A stretch of 64,000 bases of DNA from Mumia sp. Pv4-285. Lineage in GTDB: Bacteria > Actinomycetota > Actinomycetes > Propionibacteriales > Nocardioidaceae. Positions 1 through 9,005 of this stretch are shown here, piece after piece. Made by a program: the position numbers and the translations under genes. Every line of letters begins with the position of its first letter. Position 1 is the first letter of the stretch. Below the pieces are notes generated by a model. That model saw only the letters and a list, made by a program, of their open reading frames with translations. It ran no database searches and had not been told where the DNA came from. The DNA is taken from assembly GCF_041320275.1 (NCBI RefSeq), contig NZ_CP162023.1, positions 1,736,001 through 1,800,000 on the forward strand, written 5' to 3'.

Positions 1-28
1 ATCGCGCAGGCCGTACGGGTGGTGCGGA

Positions 29-265
29 TCAGAGGTGGACGACCGGGCACGTGAGGGTCCGGGTGATGCCGTCGATGCGCTGGATCTGCGCCACGACCAT
101 CTCGCCGAGCTCGTCGACGTGCTTGGCCTCCGCCCGCACGATGACGTCGTACGGACCGGTGACGTCCTCGGCGAGCGTCACACCGCTCACCTCAGCGATG
201 GCGGTAGCGACGTCGGCAGCCTTGCCGACCTCGGTCTGGACCAGGATGTAGGCCTGCACCACCAT
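29..265 (-). CDS. Lrp/AsnC ligand-binding (RAM) domain protein, stand-alone
   Basis: A 78-residue protein consisting only of the small-molecule-binding, dimerising beta-alpha-beta domain of Lrp/AsnC regulators; there is no helix-turn-helix. The pattern is an AYILVQ strand, a helix with VATAIAEVSGV, then GPYDVIVRAEA and a second helix ending IQRIDGITRT, as in the AsnC effector domain. Such single-domain proteins are common in actinobacteria and may modulate full-length Lrp proteins or bind amino acids; the true role is unknown. The start chosen is the ATG at 265 because GGAGG lies 8 nt upstream; an in-frame ATG at 280 has no ribosome site. It is transcribed away from thiL. Confidence 0.85.
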   Translation of the reverse strand: MVVQAYILVQTEVGKAADVATAIAEVSGVTLAEDVTGPYDVIVRAEAKHVDELGEMVVAQIQRIDGITRTLTCPVVHL

Positions 266-388
266 CTTGCGTTCCTCCATGCTCGTCGGTCACCGCCTCG
301 GACACGCTACAGGATCATGTCGTCCGTGTGACAGCGCAGCGGCGAGGCGTCACCGGGAACGTGCCTCTCCCGGTGTCAGGATGAGCCC

Positions 389-1354
389 ATGGACACGACA
401 TCTCCCGGAGCCGGCGACCGCCGTACGCTCGGCGAGCTCGGTGAGTTCGGGCTCATCGCCCAGGTCGCTCGCGAACCCCGTACGGACAGGGTGCAGATCG
501 GGCCCGGGGACGACTGCGCGTACGTGCGGGTGGCGACCGGCTCCGTCCTGGTCTCGACCGACCTCCTCGTCGAGGGACGGCACTTCCGGCGGGACTGGGC
601 GGAGGCGTACGACGTGGGGCGTCGCGCCGCTGCCGCGAACCTCGCCGACGTCATGGCGATGGGCGGAGTCGCCACGGCACTGACCGTCGGCTTCGCCGCG
701 CCGGCCGACCTGGACGTCCAGTGGGCGGAGGACCTGACCCGCGGCATCGTCGACGAGGCGGCTCTGGTGGGCGCGGAGGTGGTCGGCGGAGACGTCACGG
801 CGGCCGACGCGGTGACGATCGCGATCACGGTGCTGGGAGAGTCAGACCAGGCGCCCGTCCTACGCTCGGGTGCTCGGCCGGGGGACGTCGTCGCGCTCGC
901 CGGCCGCGTCGGGTGGGCCGGAGCGGGCCTGCACGTCCTCGCGCGAGGCTTCCGGTCACCGCGGGTGCTCGTGGACGCGTTCCGACGCCCTGAGCCGCCG
1001 TACGCCGAGGGACCCCGCGCGGCCGTCCACGGCGCCACCGCCATGATCGACGTGAGCGACGGGCTGCTCGCCGACCTCGGCCACGTGGCCGAGTCGAGCG
1101 GGGTCGCGATCGCGCTGGACGGCGCTGCCTTCGAGGTGGCGGACCCGATCGCCGACGTGGCTGCGGCCACGAACGTCGATGCGCTGAGCTTCCTTCTCAC
1201 CGGGGGCGACGACCACACCCTCGCGGCGACGTTCCCGGCCGCCGTCGGTGCACCCGACGGCTGGCGGGTCGTCGGCACGGTGTCCGACGGCGACGGTGTC
1301 ACCGTCGACGGTGTGCCGTGGGAAGGGCCAGGAGGCCACGAGCACTACCGCTGA
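389..1354 (+). CDS. thiL: Thiamine-monophosphate kinase
   Basis: A 321-residue ThiL, which phosphorylates thiamine phosphate to thiamine diphosphate with ATP, the last step of the cofactor pathway. It has the AIRS/PurM-like two-domain layout: GDD at residues 40-42 (Mg-ATP binding), NLADVMAMGG near 84-93, GGDVT near 133-137, and the C-terminal IDVSDGLLADL motif near residue 220. Length is normal for the family. The ATG at 389 follows an AGGATGAG ribosome site. In M. tuberculosis thiL also lies close to rpmB and the recG-coaD genes, as here, though an AraC/oxidoreductase pair is interposed in this genome. Confidence 0.95.
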   Translation: MDTTSPGAGDRRTLGELGEFGLIAQVAREPRTDRVQIGPGDDCAYVRVATGSVLVSTDLLVEGRHFRRDWAEAYDVGRRAAAANLADVMAMGGVATALTVGFAAPADLDVQWAEDLTRGIVDEAALVGAEVVGGDVTAADAVTIAITVLGESDQAPVLRSGARPGDVVALAGRVGWAGAGLHVLARGFRSPRVLVDAFRRPEPPYAEGPRAAVHGATAMIDVSDGLLADLGHVAESSGVAIALDGAAFEVADPIADVAAATNVDALSFLLTGGDDHTLAATFPAAVGAPDGWRVVGTVSDGDGVTVDGVPWEGPGGHEHYR

Positions 1355-1366
1355 GCCGGGCGACTG

Positions 1367-2335
1367 CTACAGGTCCCGTCGCCGCCACGCACCGGGTGCT
1401 TCCCCGACCTGTCGCTTGAACGCCCGGTTGAACGCCGACTCCGACTGGTACCCGACGGCGGTCGCGGCCTGCGCGACGCTGAGCGAGCCGCCCTGGAGCA
1501 GGCGGGCGGCGAGCTGCAGGCGCCAGCGCGCGAGATAGGTCATCGGCGGCACGCCGACGTACGAGGTGAAGCGTTCCGCCAGGGACGAGCGCGAGATGCC
1601 GATCTCCCGCGCGAGCTGCTCGAGCGTCCACGGTTCTGCGAACCGGCCGTGCATGAGCCGCAGCGCCGAGCCGACCTCGCGGTCGCGCAGGCCTGCCACC
1701 CAGTTCCGCGTCTGTGGTGGCAGCCCCTCGAGATGGGAGCGGAGCGCCTCGAGGAACATCAGCTCCGAGAGCTTGGCCAGCATCGCTTCCTGCCCGGCGT
1801 CGTGCTCGTCGCTCGCCGCGACGGCGGCGTCGAGCAGGCTGGTCATCCATCCCCAGCTGCGGCCGGACACGGGGGCGTGGACCATCCGTGGCAGGGACTC
1901 CAGCAACGGGTTGAACGGCCGCTTGTCGCAGGCGAGGTAGCCGCACACGATCCGGCACCGCTCGGCTGAGCTGTCGCCGTTGATGTCGATGACGAACGGC
2001 AGGGCCTCGCTCACGGGGCGGTAGTACTGCGACAGGTTCGGCTGTCCGCGCATCCCCGGCGCTGACGACAGGATGTTGGCCTCACCCGACGAGAAGATCA
2101 CCATCTCGCCGGCTCGCAGCAGCTCGGCGGGCTCGGGCTCGTCGACGGCCTCGACCCAGCACGAGCCGGAGGTCAGCACGTGGAACGCGATCAGGTGCTC
2201 GGAGTCAGCGGCGACCTTCGCGGCGATGACGTCGGTGGGCGGGCTCTGGGCGACGAAGGGCGATCGTGCCTCGATGTCGAAGTAGACCGCCCCGGTCAGA
2301 CGCACGGCGAGCAGGACGTCGGAGAGAACGTCCAC
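1367..2335 (-). CDS. AraC-family transcriptional regulator with cupin-type sensor
   Basis: A 322-residue regulator. The N-terminal half resembles the AraC-binding-like cupin found in regulators next to oxidoreductase genes (VLTSGSCWVEAV, LLRAGEMVIFSSG). The C-terminal third is a double helix-turn-helix AraC domain: WTLEQLAREIGISRSSLAERF followed by ARLLQGGSLSVAQAATAVGYQSE. The GTG at 2335 is chosen because GGGAGGT lies just upstream; a 19-residue longer reading frame exists but has no ribosome site and an Arg/Ser-rich, non-conserved extension. It is divergent from the flavin oxidoreductase at 2508, which it probably controls. The inducer is unknown. Confidence 0.9.
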   Translation of the reverse strand: MDVLSDVLLAVRLTGAVYFDIEARSPFVAQSPPTDVIAAKVAADSEHLIAFHVLTSGSCWVEAVDEPEPAELLRAGEMVIFSSGEANILSSAPGMRGQPNLSQYYRPVSEALPFVIDINGDSSAERCRIVCGYLACDKRPFNPLLESLPRMVHAPVSGRSWGWMTSLLDAAVAASDEHDAGQEAMLAKLSELMFLEALRSHLEGLPPQTRNWVAGLRDREVGSALRLMHGRFAEPWTLEQLAREIGISRSSLAERFTSYVGVPPMTYLARWRLQLAARLLQGGSLSVAQAATAVGYQSESAFNRAFKRQVGEAPGAWRRRDL

Positions 2336-2507
2336 GGCACACCTCCCGGACGCTCGGGCAGAAGTCCTGGACGGACGGCGACGATCGAGCACCCACCCGG
2401 ATGGACGGGCACGACCTTCGGGGTCCTGGGCATTCCGGCACGGCTGCGCGGCTCCCTAGCGTCGAGAACACATTGTCCCACCAACGGAGAGCTACGAGGA
2501 GCACATC

Positions 2508-3908
2508 ATGTCCACACTCGAGACCACACCCGACGCCGTCGCCGAAGATCTGCGCCAGAGCGTGCGCGGACCACTGGTCGGGCCTTCCGACCCGGAGTAC
2601 GACGAGGCACGCAAGGTGTACAACGGAGCCGTCGACCGGCGCCCCGCCGCCATCGTCCGCGTCGCCGACGTCGCCGACGTGATCAGCTGCGTCGACTTCG
2701 CCCGTCGGCACCAGATCCCGCTGGCGGTCCGCGGCGGCGGTCACCACGGCGCCGGCTTCGGCGTCTGGGACGGCGCCGTCGTGATCGACTTCGCCGACCG
2801 GCGCTCGACCGACGTCGATCCCGTAGCCGGCACGGTGCGGGCCGACGCCGGGTGCACCTGGGGCGACGTGGACCACGCGACCGGTGCGTTCGGTCTCGCG
2901 ACGCCTTCGGGCTTCGTCTCCACGACCGGTGTCGCGGGACTCACGCTGGGCGGCGGCACGGGATACCTGAGCCGGCACTACGGACTCACGGTCGACAACC
3001 TGGTCGCGGCCGACGTGGTCCTGGCCGACGGCACGTTCGTCACCGCCGACGAGACGAGCCACCCGGACCTCTTCTGGGCGCTGCGCGGCGGGGGCGGCAA
3101 CTTCGGCGTGGTCACGTCGTTCACCTTCAGGTGTCACCCGGTCGGGGAGGGAGGGGAGATCGTCGGCGGTCCCGTGCTCTACGACATGGCCGACGCCGCC
3201 GAGGTGTTCCGGTGGTACCGGGACGTGCTCCCGGCTCTGCCCGACGACCTCAACGGCTGGATCGGCGTCCTGGAGGTGCCGGCGGCGGCCCCGTTCCCCG
3301 AGGAGCTGTGGCGCCGCAAGGTCTGCGGCATCGTGTGGTGCTACTCCGGTCCGCGCGAGCGTGCCGACGAGGTGCTGGCACCCGTCCGCGACTTCGGATC
3401 GCCGTTGCTGACCGGGCTCCAGCCGATGCCGTACTCGGTCCTGCAGTCGGCGTTCGACGGGCTCCTCGCTCCCGGCCTCCAGTGGTATTGGAAGGCCGAC
3501 TTCTACGAGGAGATCACCGACGAGGCGATCGTGCTCCACCAGCGGTACGGCGAGACCATCCCGACTCCGCTGTCGACGATGCACCTGTACCCGATCAGCG
3601 GTGCAGCGGCCCGCGTGCCGGAGGACGCGACCGCCTTCGCCTACCGCCGGGGCGGGTGGAACGGGGTGATCGCGGGCATCGACCCGGATCCCGCGAACCT
3701 CGAGCGGGTCACCGAGTGGGCGCGGGACTACTGGGAGGGCCTGCACCCCACCTCGGCCGGTGGTGGCTACGTCAACATGATGATGGCCGAGGGGGAGGAG
3801 CGTGTTCGGGCCGCCTACCGCGGGAACTACCAGCGCCTCACCGAGATCAAACGGCGCTACGACCCGTACAACCTCTTCCGGATCAACCAGAACATCGCGC
3901 CGGCGTGA
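2508..3908 (+). CDS. FAD-linked oxidoreductase, berberine-bridge-enzyme-like (PCMH type)
   Basis: A 466-residue flavoprotein of the FAD_binding_4 family with a C-terminal BBE segment. The PCMH domain shows PLAVRGGGHHGAGFG near residues 71-85, where the first His is the usual site of covalent 8-alpha FAD attachment, then TVRADAGCTWGDVDH and GLTLGGGTGYLSR. The extreme C-terminus carries the BBE signature YDPYNLFRINQNI. Substrates in this family are alcohols, sugars or alkaloid-like compounds; none can be inferred here. GAGGAG precedes the ATG. Divergent transcription from the AraC gene implies inducible expression. No Sec or Tat signal is visible, so the enzyme is probably cytoplasmic. Confidence 0.92.
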   Translation: MSTLETTPDAVAEDLRQSVRGPLVGPSDPEYDEARKVYNGAVDRRPAAIVRVADVADVISCVDFARRHQIPLAVRGGGHHGAGFGVWDGAVVIDFADRRSTDVDPVAGTVRADAGCTWGDVDHATGAFGLATPSGFVSTTGVAGLTLGGGTGYLSRHYGLTVDNLVAADVVLADGTFVTADETSHPDLFWALRGGGGNFGVVTSFTFRCHPVGEGGEIVGGPVLYDMADAAEVFRWYRDVLPALPDDLNGWIGVLEVPAAAPFPEELWRRKVCGIVWCYSGPRERADEVLAPVRDFGSPLLTGLQPMPYSVLQSAFDGLLAPGLQWYWKADFYEEITDEAIVLHQRYGETIPTPLSTMHLYPISGAAARVPEDATAFAYRRGGWNGVIAGIDPDPANLERVTEWARDYWEGLHPTSAGGGYVNMMMAEGEERVRAAYRGNYQRLTEIKRRYDPYNLFRINQNIAPA

Positions 3909-3930
3909 CGGCAGCGACCGGGTCCGAGCG

Positions 3931-4692
3931 ATGCAGATCAGCATGCCCGTCGTCGCGGGAGCCCTGTCGACCACCATCTTCGCGATCAGCACGCTGCCGA
4001 TGCTCGTGAAGGCCGGTCGATCGAAGGACCTGAGCTCGTACAGCCTGGGGAACCTCGGGCTGAGCAACGTCGGGAACGCGGTGCACTCGGTCTACGTGTT
4101 CAGCCTTCCGGCGGGTCCCGTCTGGGTGCTCCACGCGTTCTACGTCGCGGTGGCGATGCTGATGCTCGGCTGGTACGTACGGTACGAACGGTGCCGAGGG
4201 CCGGACGACGAGAACGCCAAAGAGGCGGGCGGCACCCTAGGGTGCTGCCCGCCTCGGCGTACGAGGGACCTCGGTGCCACCGCGTCAGCGGCGACGGACC
4301 AGGGGTCCGGTCAGCGGCTGACCTTGCCGGCCTTGAGGCACGAGGTGCAGACGTTCATGCGCTTGGGCGTCGCGCCGACCTTCGCACGGACCCGCTGGAT
4401 GTTGGGGTCGAAACGACGGCGCGTGCGCTTACGCGACCACGGCTTGTTGTTGCCGAAACCCGGCTTCTTGCCGCACACGTCGCAGACTGCAGCCACAGCG
4501 AACACTCCCGAATTGAAATCGAAGGGGGATTACCAAAAGTCAAGATTATCTGATGAGGCCAGGCCGAATCCAATCGGCCTCGTCGCTCACGATCGGAGCG
4601 TGCCCAGGGATAGTCTCTCAGATCATGACAACACGCCTGTCCCCGGACTCCTTCGCCGCCTGGTCACGGGCGTGCACCGAGGCCTTGGGTGA
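3931..4692 (+). CDS. PQ-loop (SemiSWEET-like) small membrane protein with runaway 3' reading frame
   Basis: The first ~87 codons (to about 4190) encode a recognisable small membrane protein: VVAGALSTTIFAISTLPMLV, a polar turn AGRSKDLSSYSLGN, a hydrophobic stretch with VHSVYVFSLPAGPVW, and FYVAVAMLMLGWYVRY, a PQ-loop-like arrangement of three helices. After this the frame does not stop: it reads through the hairpin at 4222-4255, antisense through all of rpmB and into the DAK2 gene to a TGA at 4690-4692. The Arg/Ser-rich tail has no coding character. A lost stop codon, a frameshift or a base error near 4190-4215 is likely. The ATG lies 22 nt after the oxidoreductase stop, so the two may be cotranscribed. 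Confidence 0.55.
   Translation: MQISMPVVAGALSTTIFAISTLPMLVKAGRSKDLSSYSLGNLGLSNVGNAVHSVYVFSLPAGPVWVLHAFYVAVAMLMLGWYVRYERCRGPDDENAKEAGGTLGCCPPRRTRDLGATASAATDQGSGQRLTLPALRHEVQTFMRLGVAPTFARTRWMLGSKRRRVRLRDHGLLLPKPGFLPHTSQTAATANTPELKSKGDYQKSRLSDEARPNPIGLVAHDRSVPRDSLSDHDNTPVPGLLRRLVTGVHRGLG
4222..4255. terminator. Bidirectional terminator hairpin between the PQ-loop gene and rpmB
   Basis: A 17-bp stem with one G-T wobble, running GAGGCGGGCGGCACCCT and back with the symmetric centre CCCTAGGG. It sits directly downstream of rpmB (minus strand) and of the conserved part of the PQ-loop gene (plus strand), so it can end both transcripts. No U-tract follows, as is usual in high-GC actinobacteria. Confidence 0.75.
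4311..4496 (-). CDS. rpmB: 50S ribosomal protein L28
   Basis: A 61-residue bL28 of the zinc-binding (C+) type: Cys5 and Cys8 in VCDVCG and Cys50 and Cys53 in CTSC form the zinc site. The family motifs KKPGFGNNKPWSRK and RRFDPNIQRVR are present. The GTG at 4496 is chosen because the protein then begins with the conserved AAVCDVCG and has GGGAG 8 nt upstream; a longer ATG frame adds only three residues. Upstream the DNA is unusually AT-rich (about 4500-4560), and TAATCT read on the minus strand (4548-4543) is a good -10 box. All four cysteines are intact, so this is not the zinc-independent paralogue. Confidence 0.96.
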   Translation of the reverse strand: MAAVCDVCGKKPGFGNNKPWSRKRTRRRFDPNIQRVRAKVGATPKRMNVCTSCLKAGKVSR

Positions 4693-6235
4693 GGCCCGAG
4701 CCGAGATCGACTCGCTCAACGTCTTCCCCGTCCCCGACGGAGACACCGGGACCAACGTCTACGTGACCTTCGAGGCCGCAAGCCAGGCGATGGCGGCCCT
4801 CGAGCCGGGCGCATCGTTGTCCGCGCTGGTCCGGGCGTACGTCGACGGCGCCCTTCTCGGAGCGCGCGGCAACTCGGGCGTCATCATGGCCCAGCTCCTG
4901 CGTGCGTCGCTGCCTGCGCTGGCCGAGTACGAGGGCGGCACGGCGGGTCCTGCTGCGGTCGCCGACGCCATGACGGCGGCTGCTGCTGCCGCGTACGCCG
5001 CAGTCGGACACCCGGTCGAGGGGACGATCCTCACCGTCGCGTGCCGCGCCGCCGAGGCCGCCCAGGAGGCCGTCGCCGCCGGTGCGGGGATCGACGCGAT
5101 GATCGGGGCCGCCGCCGCTGCGGCGCGCGAGGCGCTGCGGCGCACCCCCGAGCAGCTCGAGCGGCTCGCCAGGTCGGGCGTGGTCGATGCCGGAGGACGG
5201 GCACTCGTCGTCGTGCTCGACACCACCGACCACCTCCTGACGGGCCGGTTCGTCCCCGACCCGGCCCCAGCGTCCGCCGTCGTCCGTCCGCTGATCGACG
5301 ACGCGGCTGATCACGCGCTGGACCCCGAGGGTCCGGCGTACGAGGTCATGTACCTGCTCGACGCGCCCGACGACGCGATCGGCCGGCTCCGCACGCGGCT
5401 CGACGCCCTGGGTGACTGCCTCGTCGTGATCGGCGGCGGCCGCCTCTGGAACGTCCACGTGCACGTGGACGACGTCGGAGCCGCGATCGAGGCCGGGATG
5501 GAGGCTGGTCGTCCGTACCGGATCGCCGTCACCCACTTCGCCGAGCAGGGTGGTGCGCGTGCGAGCACGGACGGCACGCGGGCCGTGGTGGCGATCGCAG
5601 CCGGACCCGGGCTCGCCTCCCTGTTCAGCGACGCCGGCGCGGTGGTGGTGTCCACGACGGCCGGCGCCGACGTCGCCGTGAGCACGGTGCTCGACACGAT
5701 CCTCGCCTGCGGTGCCGACGACGTCGTCGTGCTCCCCAACAGCCGCGACTTCCGTACGGTCTGCGATGCGGCTGCCACGCAGGCTCGTGAGGCCGGCGTC
5801 CACGCGACCGTGATCCCGTCGTGGACGCAGGTGCAGGGACTCTCGGCGATCGCGGTCCACGACCCGGGTCAGGCGTTCGACGACGACGTGGTCGCGATGA
5901 CGAGCGCCGCGCGCGGGACCCAGCACGGCGCCATCACGGTCGCCACCGAGACGGGCATGACCATGGCGGGGCCGTGCCTGGTCGGCGACGTGCTCGGCGT
6001 GGTCGATGCCGAGTTCTCGATGATCGGCGACGAGCAGGCCGAGGTGGCGCGCAAGGTGCTCGACCGGCTGATGTCGGGCAGCGCCGAGCTCGTCACCCTC
6101 GTCACCGGCGCCGGACTCGAGGACGACGTGGTCCCACGGCTGGAGCGTTGGCTGAAGGCTCGCCGTCCCGACGTCGAGCTGGTCGTCTACGACGGGGGCC
6201 AGGAGCGCTACCCGCTGCTGGTGGCGGTCGAGTAG
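4625..6235 (+). CDS. DAK2/DhaL-domain protein, FakA (YloV)-like kinase
   Basis: A 536-residue protein of the DAK2 domain/YloV-FakA family. The DhaL ATP-binding domain starts with NVFPVPDGDTGTN (residues 32-44), whose aspartates bind Mg-ADP, and continues with GARGNSGVIMAQLLR. The C-terminal half (from about residue 250) has the DegV-like EVMYLLDA and IGDEQAEV segments typical of FakA proteins. FakA phosphorylates fatty acids bound to FakB in Firmicutes; in actinobacteria the substrate is not proven. Start: TAGTCT (4611-4616) ends 8 nt before the ATG, indicating a leaderless mRNA. The stop overlaps the recG start by one base. Confidence 0.88.
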   Translation: MTTRLSPDSFAAWSRACTEALGEARAEIDSLNVFPVPDGDTGTNVYVTFEAASQAMAALEPGASLSALVRAYVDGALLGARGNSGVIMAQLLRASLPALAEYEGGTAGPAAVADAMTAAAAAAYAAVGHPVEGTILTVACRAAEAAQEAVAAGAGIDAMIGAAAAAAREALRRTPEQLERLARSGVVDAGGRALVVVLDTTDHLLTGRFVPDPAPASAVVRPLIDDAADHALDPEGPAYEVMYLLDAPDDAIGRLRTRLDALGDCLVVIGGGRLWNVHVHVDDVGAAIEAGMEAGRPYRIAVTHFAEQGGARASTDGTRAVVAIAAGPGLASLFSDAGAVVVSTTAGADVAVSTVLDTILACGADDVVVLPNSRDFRTVCDAAATQAREAGVHATVIPSWTQVQGLSAIAVHDPGQAFDDDVVAMTSAARGTQHGAITVATETGMTMAGPCLVGDVLGVVDAEFSMIGDEQAEVARKVLDRLMSGSAELVTLVTGAGLEDDVVPRLERWLKARRPDVELVVYDGGQERYPLLVAVE

Positions 6236-8442
6236 TGGGCGTCTCGCCGCAGACCAGGCTGGGGTCGGTCGTCGGCGCCAAGACGGCAGCCGCGTTCGAC
6301 CGCAGCTTCGGCATCCTCACGGTCGACGACCTGCTGCGCCACTACCCGCGCCGCTACGCCGAGCGCGGATCTCTCACGGACCTCTCCGCGCTCCAGGTCG
6401 ACGAGCACGTGACCGTGCTCGCACGGGTCGTGCACGCGAAGGACTACCCGTTCCGTCCCAAGGGCGGCGGGCGAGCCGGCGGCAAGAACGTGCGCACCGA
6501 GGTCGTCGTCACCGACGGGACCGGCGAGCTCGTGCTGACCTTCTTCCGTCAGCCGTGGATCGCCCAACGGCTGCGGCCCGGGACCCTCGGCATGTTCGCC
6601 GGCAAGGTCAACGCCTTCCGGGGCCGCAAGCAGCTGCTGCACCCCGAGGTGCGGCCCGCGGCGGACGAGGAGGAGGCCCGTGGGCAGGCCGAGCAGTACG
6701 CAGGCTCGATCGTGCCGATCTATCCCGCGACGCAGGCCGTGTCGTCGTGGACGGTCGAGAAGACCGTCGCGTTCGCACTGGACTCGCTCGACGAGATCGA
6801 CGACCCTCTCCCCGAACCCGTACGCAGGCGGCGCGGCCTGGTCGACCTGCGGACCGCCTTCGAGCAGATCCACCGCCCCCGCGAGGCCGAGGACCACTGG
6901 CGGGCGAGGCACCGGCTCAAGTTCGAGGAGGCCTTCGTCCTCCAGACGACCCTGGCCGTACGCCGCCACGCCGTGGTCGCCGCGGGAGCGACGCCGCGGC
7001 CGCACGTGGCCGACGGGCTCCGGGACCGGTTCGAGACGCAGCTCCCGTTCTCGCTGACCGCGGGGCAGCAGGAGGTCGTTGCGCAGATCGGGGCCGACCT
7101 CGTCCGCAACCAGCCGATGCAGCGCCTGCTGCAGGGTGAGGTCGGGTCCGGCAAGACCGTCGTCGCCCTCCTCGCGATGCTCCAGGTCGTCGACACCGGG
7201 GGACAGGCGGTTCTTCTCGCGCCGACCGAGGTGCTCGCCCAGCAGCACTACCGCTCGATGGTCGAGATGCTCGGCCCGCTCGCGCAGGCGGGGATGCTCG
7301 GCAGCGCCGAGACGGCGACGCGGGTGCGCCTCCTCACCGGGTCGATGGGGCAGAAGGCGCGCCGCGAGGCGCTGCTCGACGCCGCGTCGGGCGAGGCCGG
7401 CATCCTCGTCGGCACGCACGCGCTGCTCGAGGACCGGGTCCAGCTGGCCGAGCTCGGACTGGTGGTCGTCGACGAGCAGCACCGGTTCGGCGTCGAGCAG
7501 CGTGCCGCGCTCACCGACAAGGGCGTGGACGCGCCGCACCTGCTCGTGATGACCGCGACGCCGATCCCACGGACCGTGGCGATGACCGTCTTCGGCGATC
7601 TCGACACCTCGACGCTGACCGAGCTGCCGCGTGGCCGTCAGCCCATCCAGTCCACGGTCGTCCCCGCCGCGGAGAAGCCCGGGTGGGTCGACCGGACGTG
7701 GGAGCGCCTCCGCGAGGAGGTCGGCAAGGGCCGCCAGGCGTACGTCGTGTGTCCGCGGATCGGCGACGACGACGGCAACCGCTCCGAGGACGGTGCCGAG
7801 CTCGAGCCGGACGAGGAGGGGACGAACCGACCGCTGACGTCCGTCCTCGCCCTGCACGAGCTGCTGCGCGACGGTCCGTTGGCGGGGCTGCGGACCGCGG
7901 TCCTCCACGGCCGCCTGCCACCTGAGGAGAAGGACGCCGTGATGCGTGCCTTCTCCGCCGGCGGCGTCGACGTCCTGGTAGCCACGACGGTGATCGAGGT
8001 CGGTGTCGACGTCCCGAACGCGACGGCGATGGTGATCATGGACGCGGACCGCTTCGGTGTCTCCCAGCTGCACCAGCTGCGCGGCCGTGTCGGACGCGGC
8101 GCTCACGCCGGGCTGTGCCTGCTGGTCACCGGTGCCGAGGAGGGCAGTCTCGCCAGAGAGCGGTTGGACGCCGTTGCGGAGACCGGCGACGGGTTCGCCC
8201 TGTCGCGCCTCGACGTCGAGCTGCGACGGGAGGGCGACGTCCTCGGCGCGCGCCAGTCCGGTGTGCGGTCGAGCCTGCGGCTGCTCTCGGTCGTGCGTGA
8301 CGAGCAGGTCATCGTCGACGCGCGCGAGGACGCCGCCGAGGTCGTCGCCGGTGACCCTGGGCTCACCGGCGTGCCCGCACTCGCCGCCGCCGTACGCGCG
8401 CTCGAGGACAGCACGCAGGCCGACTACCTGGAGAAGACGTGA
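6235..8442 (+). CDS. recG: ATP-dependent DNA helicase RecG
   Basis: A 735-residue RecG, the helicase that reverses stalled replication forks and processes branched DNA. The N-terminal wedge OB-fold domain occupies about residues 60-180. Walker A GEVGSGKT lies near 301-308, motif II DEQH (the RecG variant of the DEAD box) near 411-415, motif III TATPIPRT just after, and the C-terminal helicase motifs VATTVIEVGVDVPNA and QLRGRVGRG follow. The GTG start shares one base with the preceding TAG (TAGTG), and the TGA overlaps the rsmD start (GTGA), so translation is coupled across three genes. Confidence 0.97.
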   Translation: MGVSPQTRLGSVVGAKTAAAFDRSFGILTVDDLLRHYPRRYAERGSLTDLSALQVDEHVTVLARVVHAKDYPFRPKGGGRAGGKNVRTEVVVTDGTGELVLTFFRQPWIAQRLRPGTLGMFAGKVNAFRGRKQLLHPEVRPAADEEEARGQAEQYAGSIVPIYPATQAVSSWTVEKTVAFALDSLDEIDDPLPEPVRRRRGLVDLRTAFEQIHRPREAEDHWRARHRLKFEEAFVLQTTLAVRRHAVVAAGATPRPHVADGLRDRFETQLPFSLTAGQQEVVAQIGADLVRNQPMQRLLQGEVGSGKTVVALLAMLQVVDTGGQAVLLAPTEVLAQQHYRSMVEMLGPLAQAGMLGSAETATRVRLLTGSMGQKARREALLDAASGEAGILVGTHALLEDRVQLAELGLVVVDEQHRFGVEQRAALTDKGVDAPHLLVMTATPIPRTVAMTVFGDLDTSTLTELPRGRQPIQSTVVPAAEKPGWVDRTWERLREEVGKGRQAYVVCPRIGDDDGNRSEDGAELEPDEEGTNRPLTSVLALHELLRDGPLAGLRTAVLHGRLPPEEKDAVMRAFSAGGVDVLVATTVIEVGVDVPNATAMVIMDADRFGVSQLHQLRGRVGRGAHAGLCLLVTGAEEGSLARERLDAVAETGDGFALSRLDVELRREGDVLGARQSGVRSSLRLLSVVRDEQVIVDAREDAAEVVAGDPGLTGVPALAAAVRALEDSTQADYLEKT

Positions 8443-9005
8443 CGCGGATCATCTCGGGCCGGCTCGGCGGACGCCGCCTGGCCACGCCTTCCGGGTCGGG
8501 CACCCGCCCGACCTCGGACCGCGTCCGCGAGGCGCTGTTCTCGGCGTTGGAGTCGAGGATGGGCGGCCTCGACGGCACGCGGGTCCTCGACCTGTACGCC
8601 GGGTCCGGCGCTCTCGGTCTGGAGGCGATCTCGCGCGGTGCCGTCCACGCCACGCTGGTCGAGGCAGACCGGCGCACGGCGGGACTGATCCGACGCAACG
8701 CCGTCGACCTCGGGGTCCAGGACGCTGCGACGGTCCTCGCGGAGAAGGTCCGCACCTTCACCAGCAGACCGCCGGCCGAGCCGTACGACGTGATCATCGC
8801 CGACCCTCCGTACGACCTATCGGGTGCCGACCTCGACCTCGTCCTCCGCGCCGTCACCACCGCGGAGTGGCTCGCGAGGGACGGACTCGTCGTCGTCGAG
8901 CGGTCGACGCGCGGACCGGCACTGGTGTGGCCGGAGACGGTCGAGGCGGTCGCGCACCGGACGTACGGCGAGACGGCGCTTTGGTACGGTCAGCCGCATG
9001 ACTAG
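8439..9005 (+). CDS. rsmD: 16S rRNA (guanine(966)-N(2))-methyltransferase
   Basis: A 188-residue RsmD, which methylates N2 of G966 in 16S rRNA using S-adenosylmethionine. It shows the conserved start TRIISGRLGGRRL, a TRPTSDRVREALFSAL-like segment, the SAM-binding motif VLDLYAGSGALGLEA near residues 50-64, and the catalytic DPPY near residue 121. The GTG start overlaps the recG stop by 4 nt and its own end overlaps coaD by 8 nt. The rsmD-coaD pairing is a very common bacterial arrangement. Confidence 0.95.
   Translation: MTRIISGRLGGRRLATPSGSGTRPTSDRVREALFSALESRMGGLDGTRVLDLYAGSGALGLEAISRGAVHATLVEADRRTAGLIRRNAVDLGVQDAATVLAEKVRTFTSRPPAEPYDVIIADPPYDLSGADLDLVLRAVTTAEWLARDGLVVVERSTRGPALVWPETVEAVAHRTYGETALWYGQPHD

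Noticed and set aside
2205-4067. A 620-codon minus-strand frame opposite the flavin oxidoreductase.
   Set aside because: Antisense shadow of a well-supported FAD enzyme; low-complexity translation.
4497-4560. A zinc-uptake-regulator (Zur) box in the AT-rich leader of rpmB.
   Set aside because: No good Zur palindrome is seen, and this L28 keeps its zinc cysteines, unlike the Zur-regulated paralogue.
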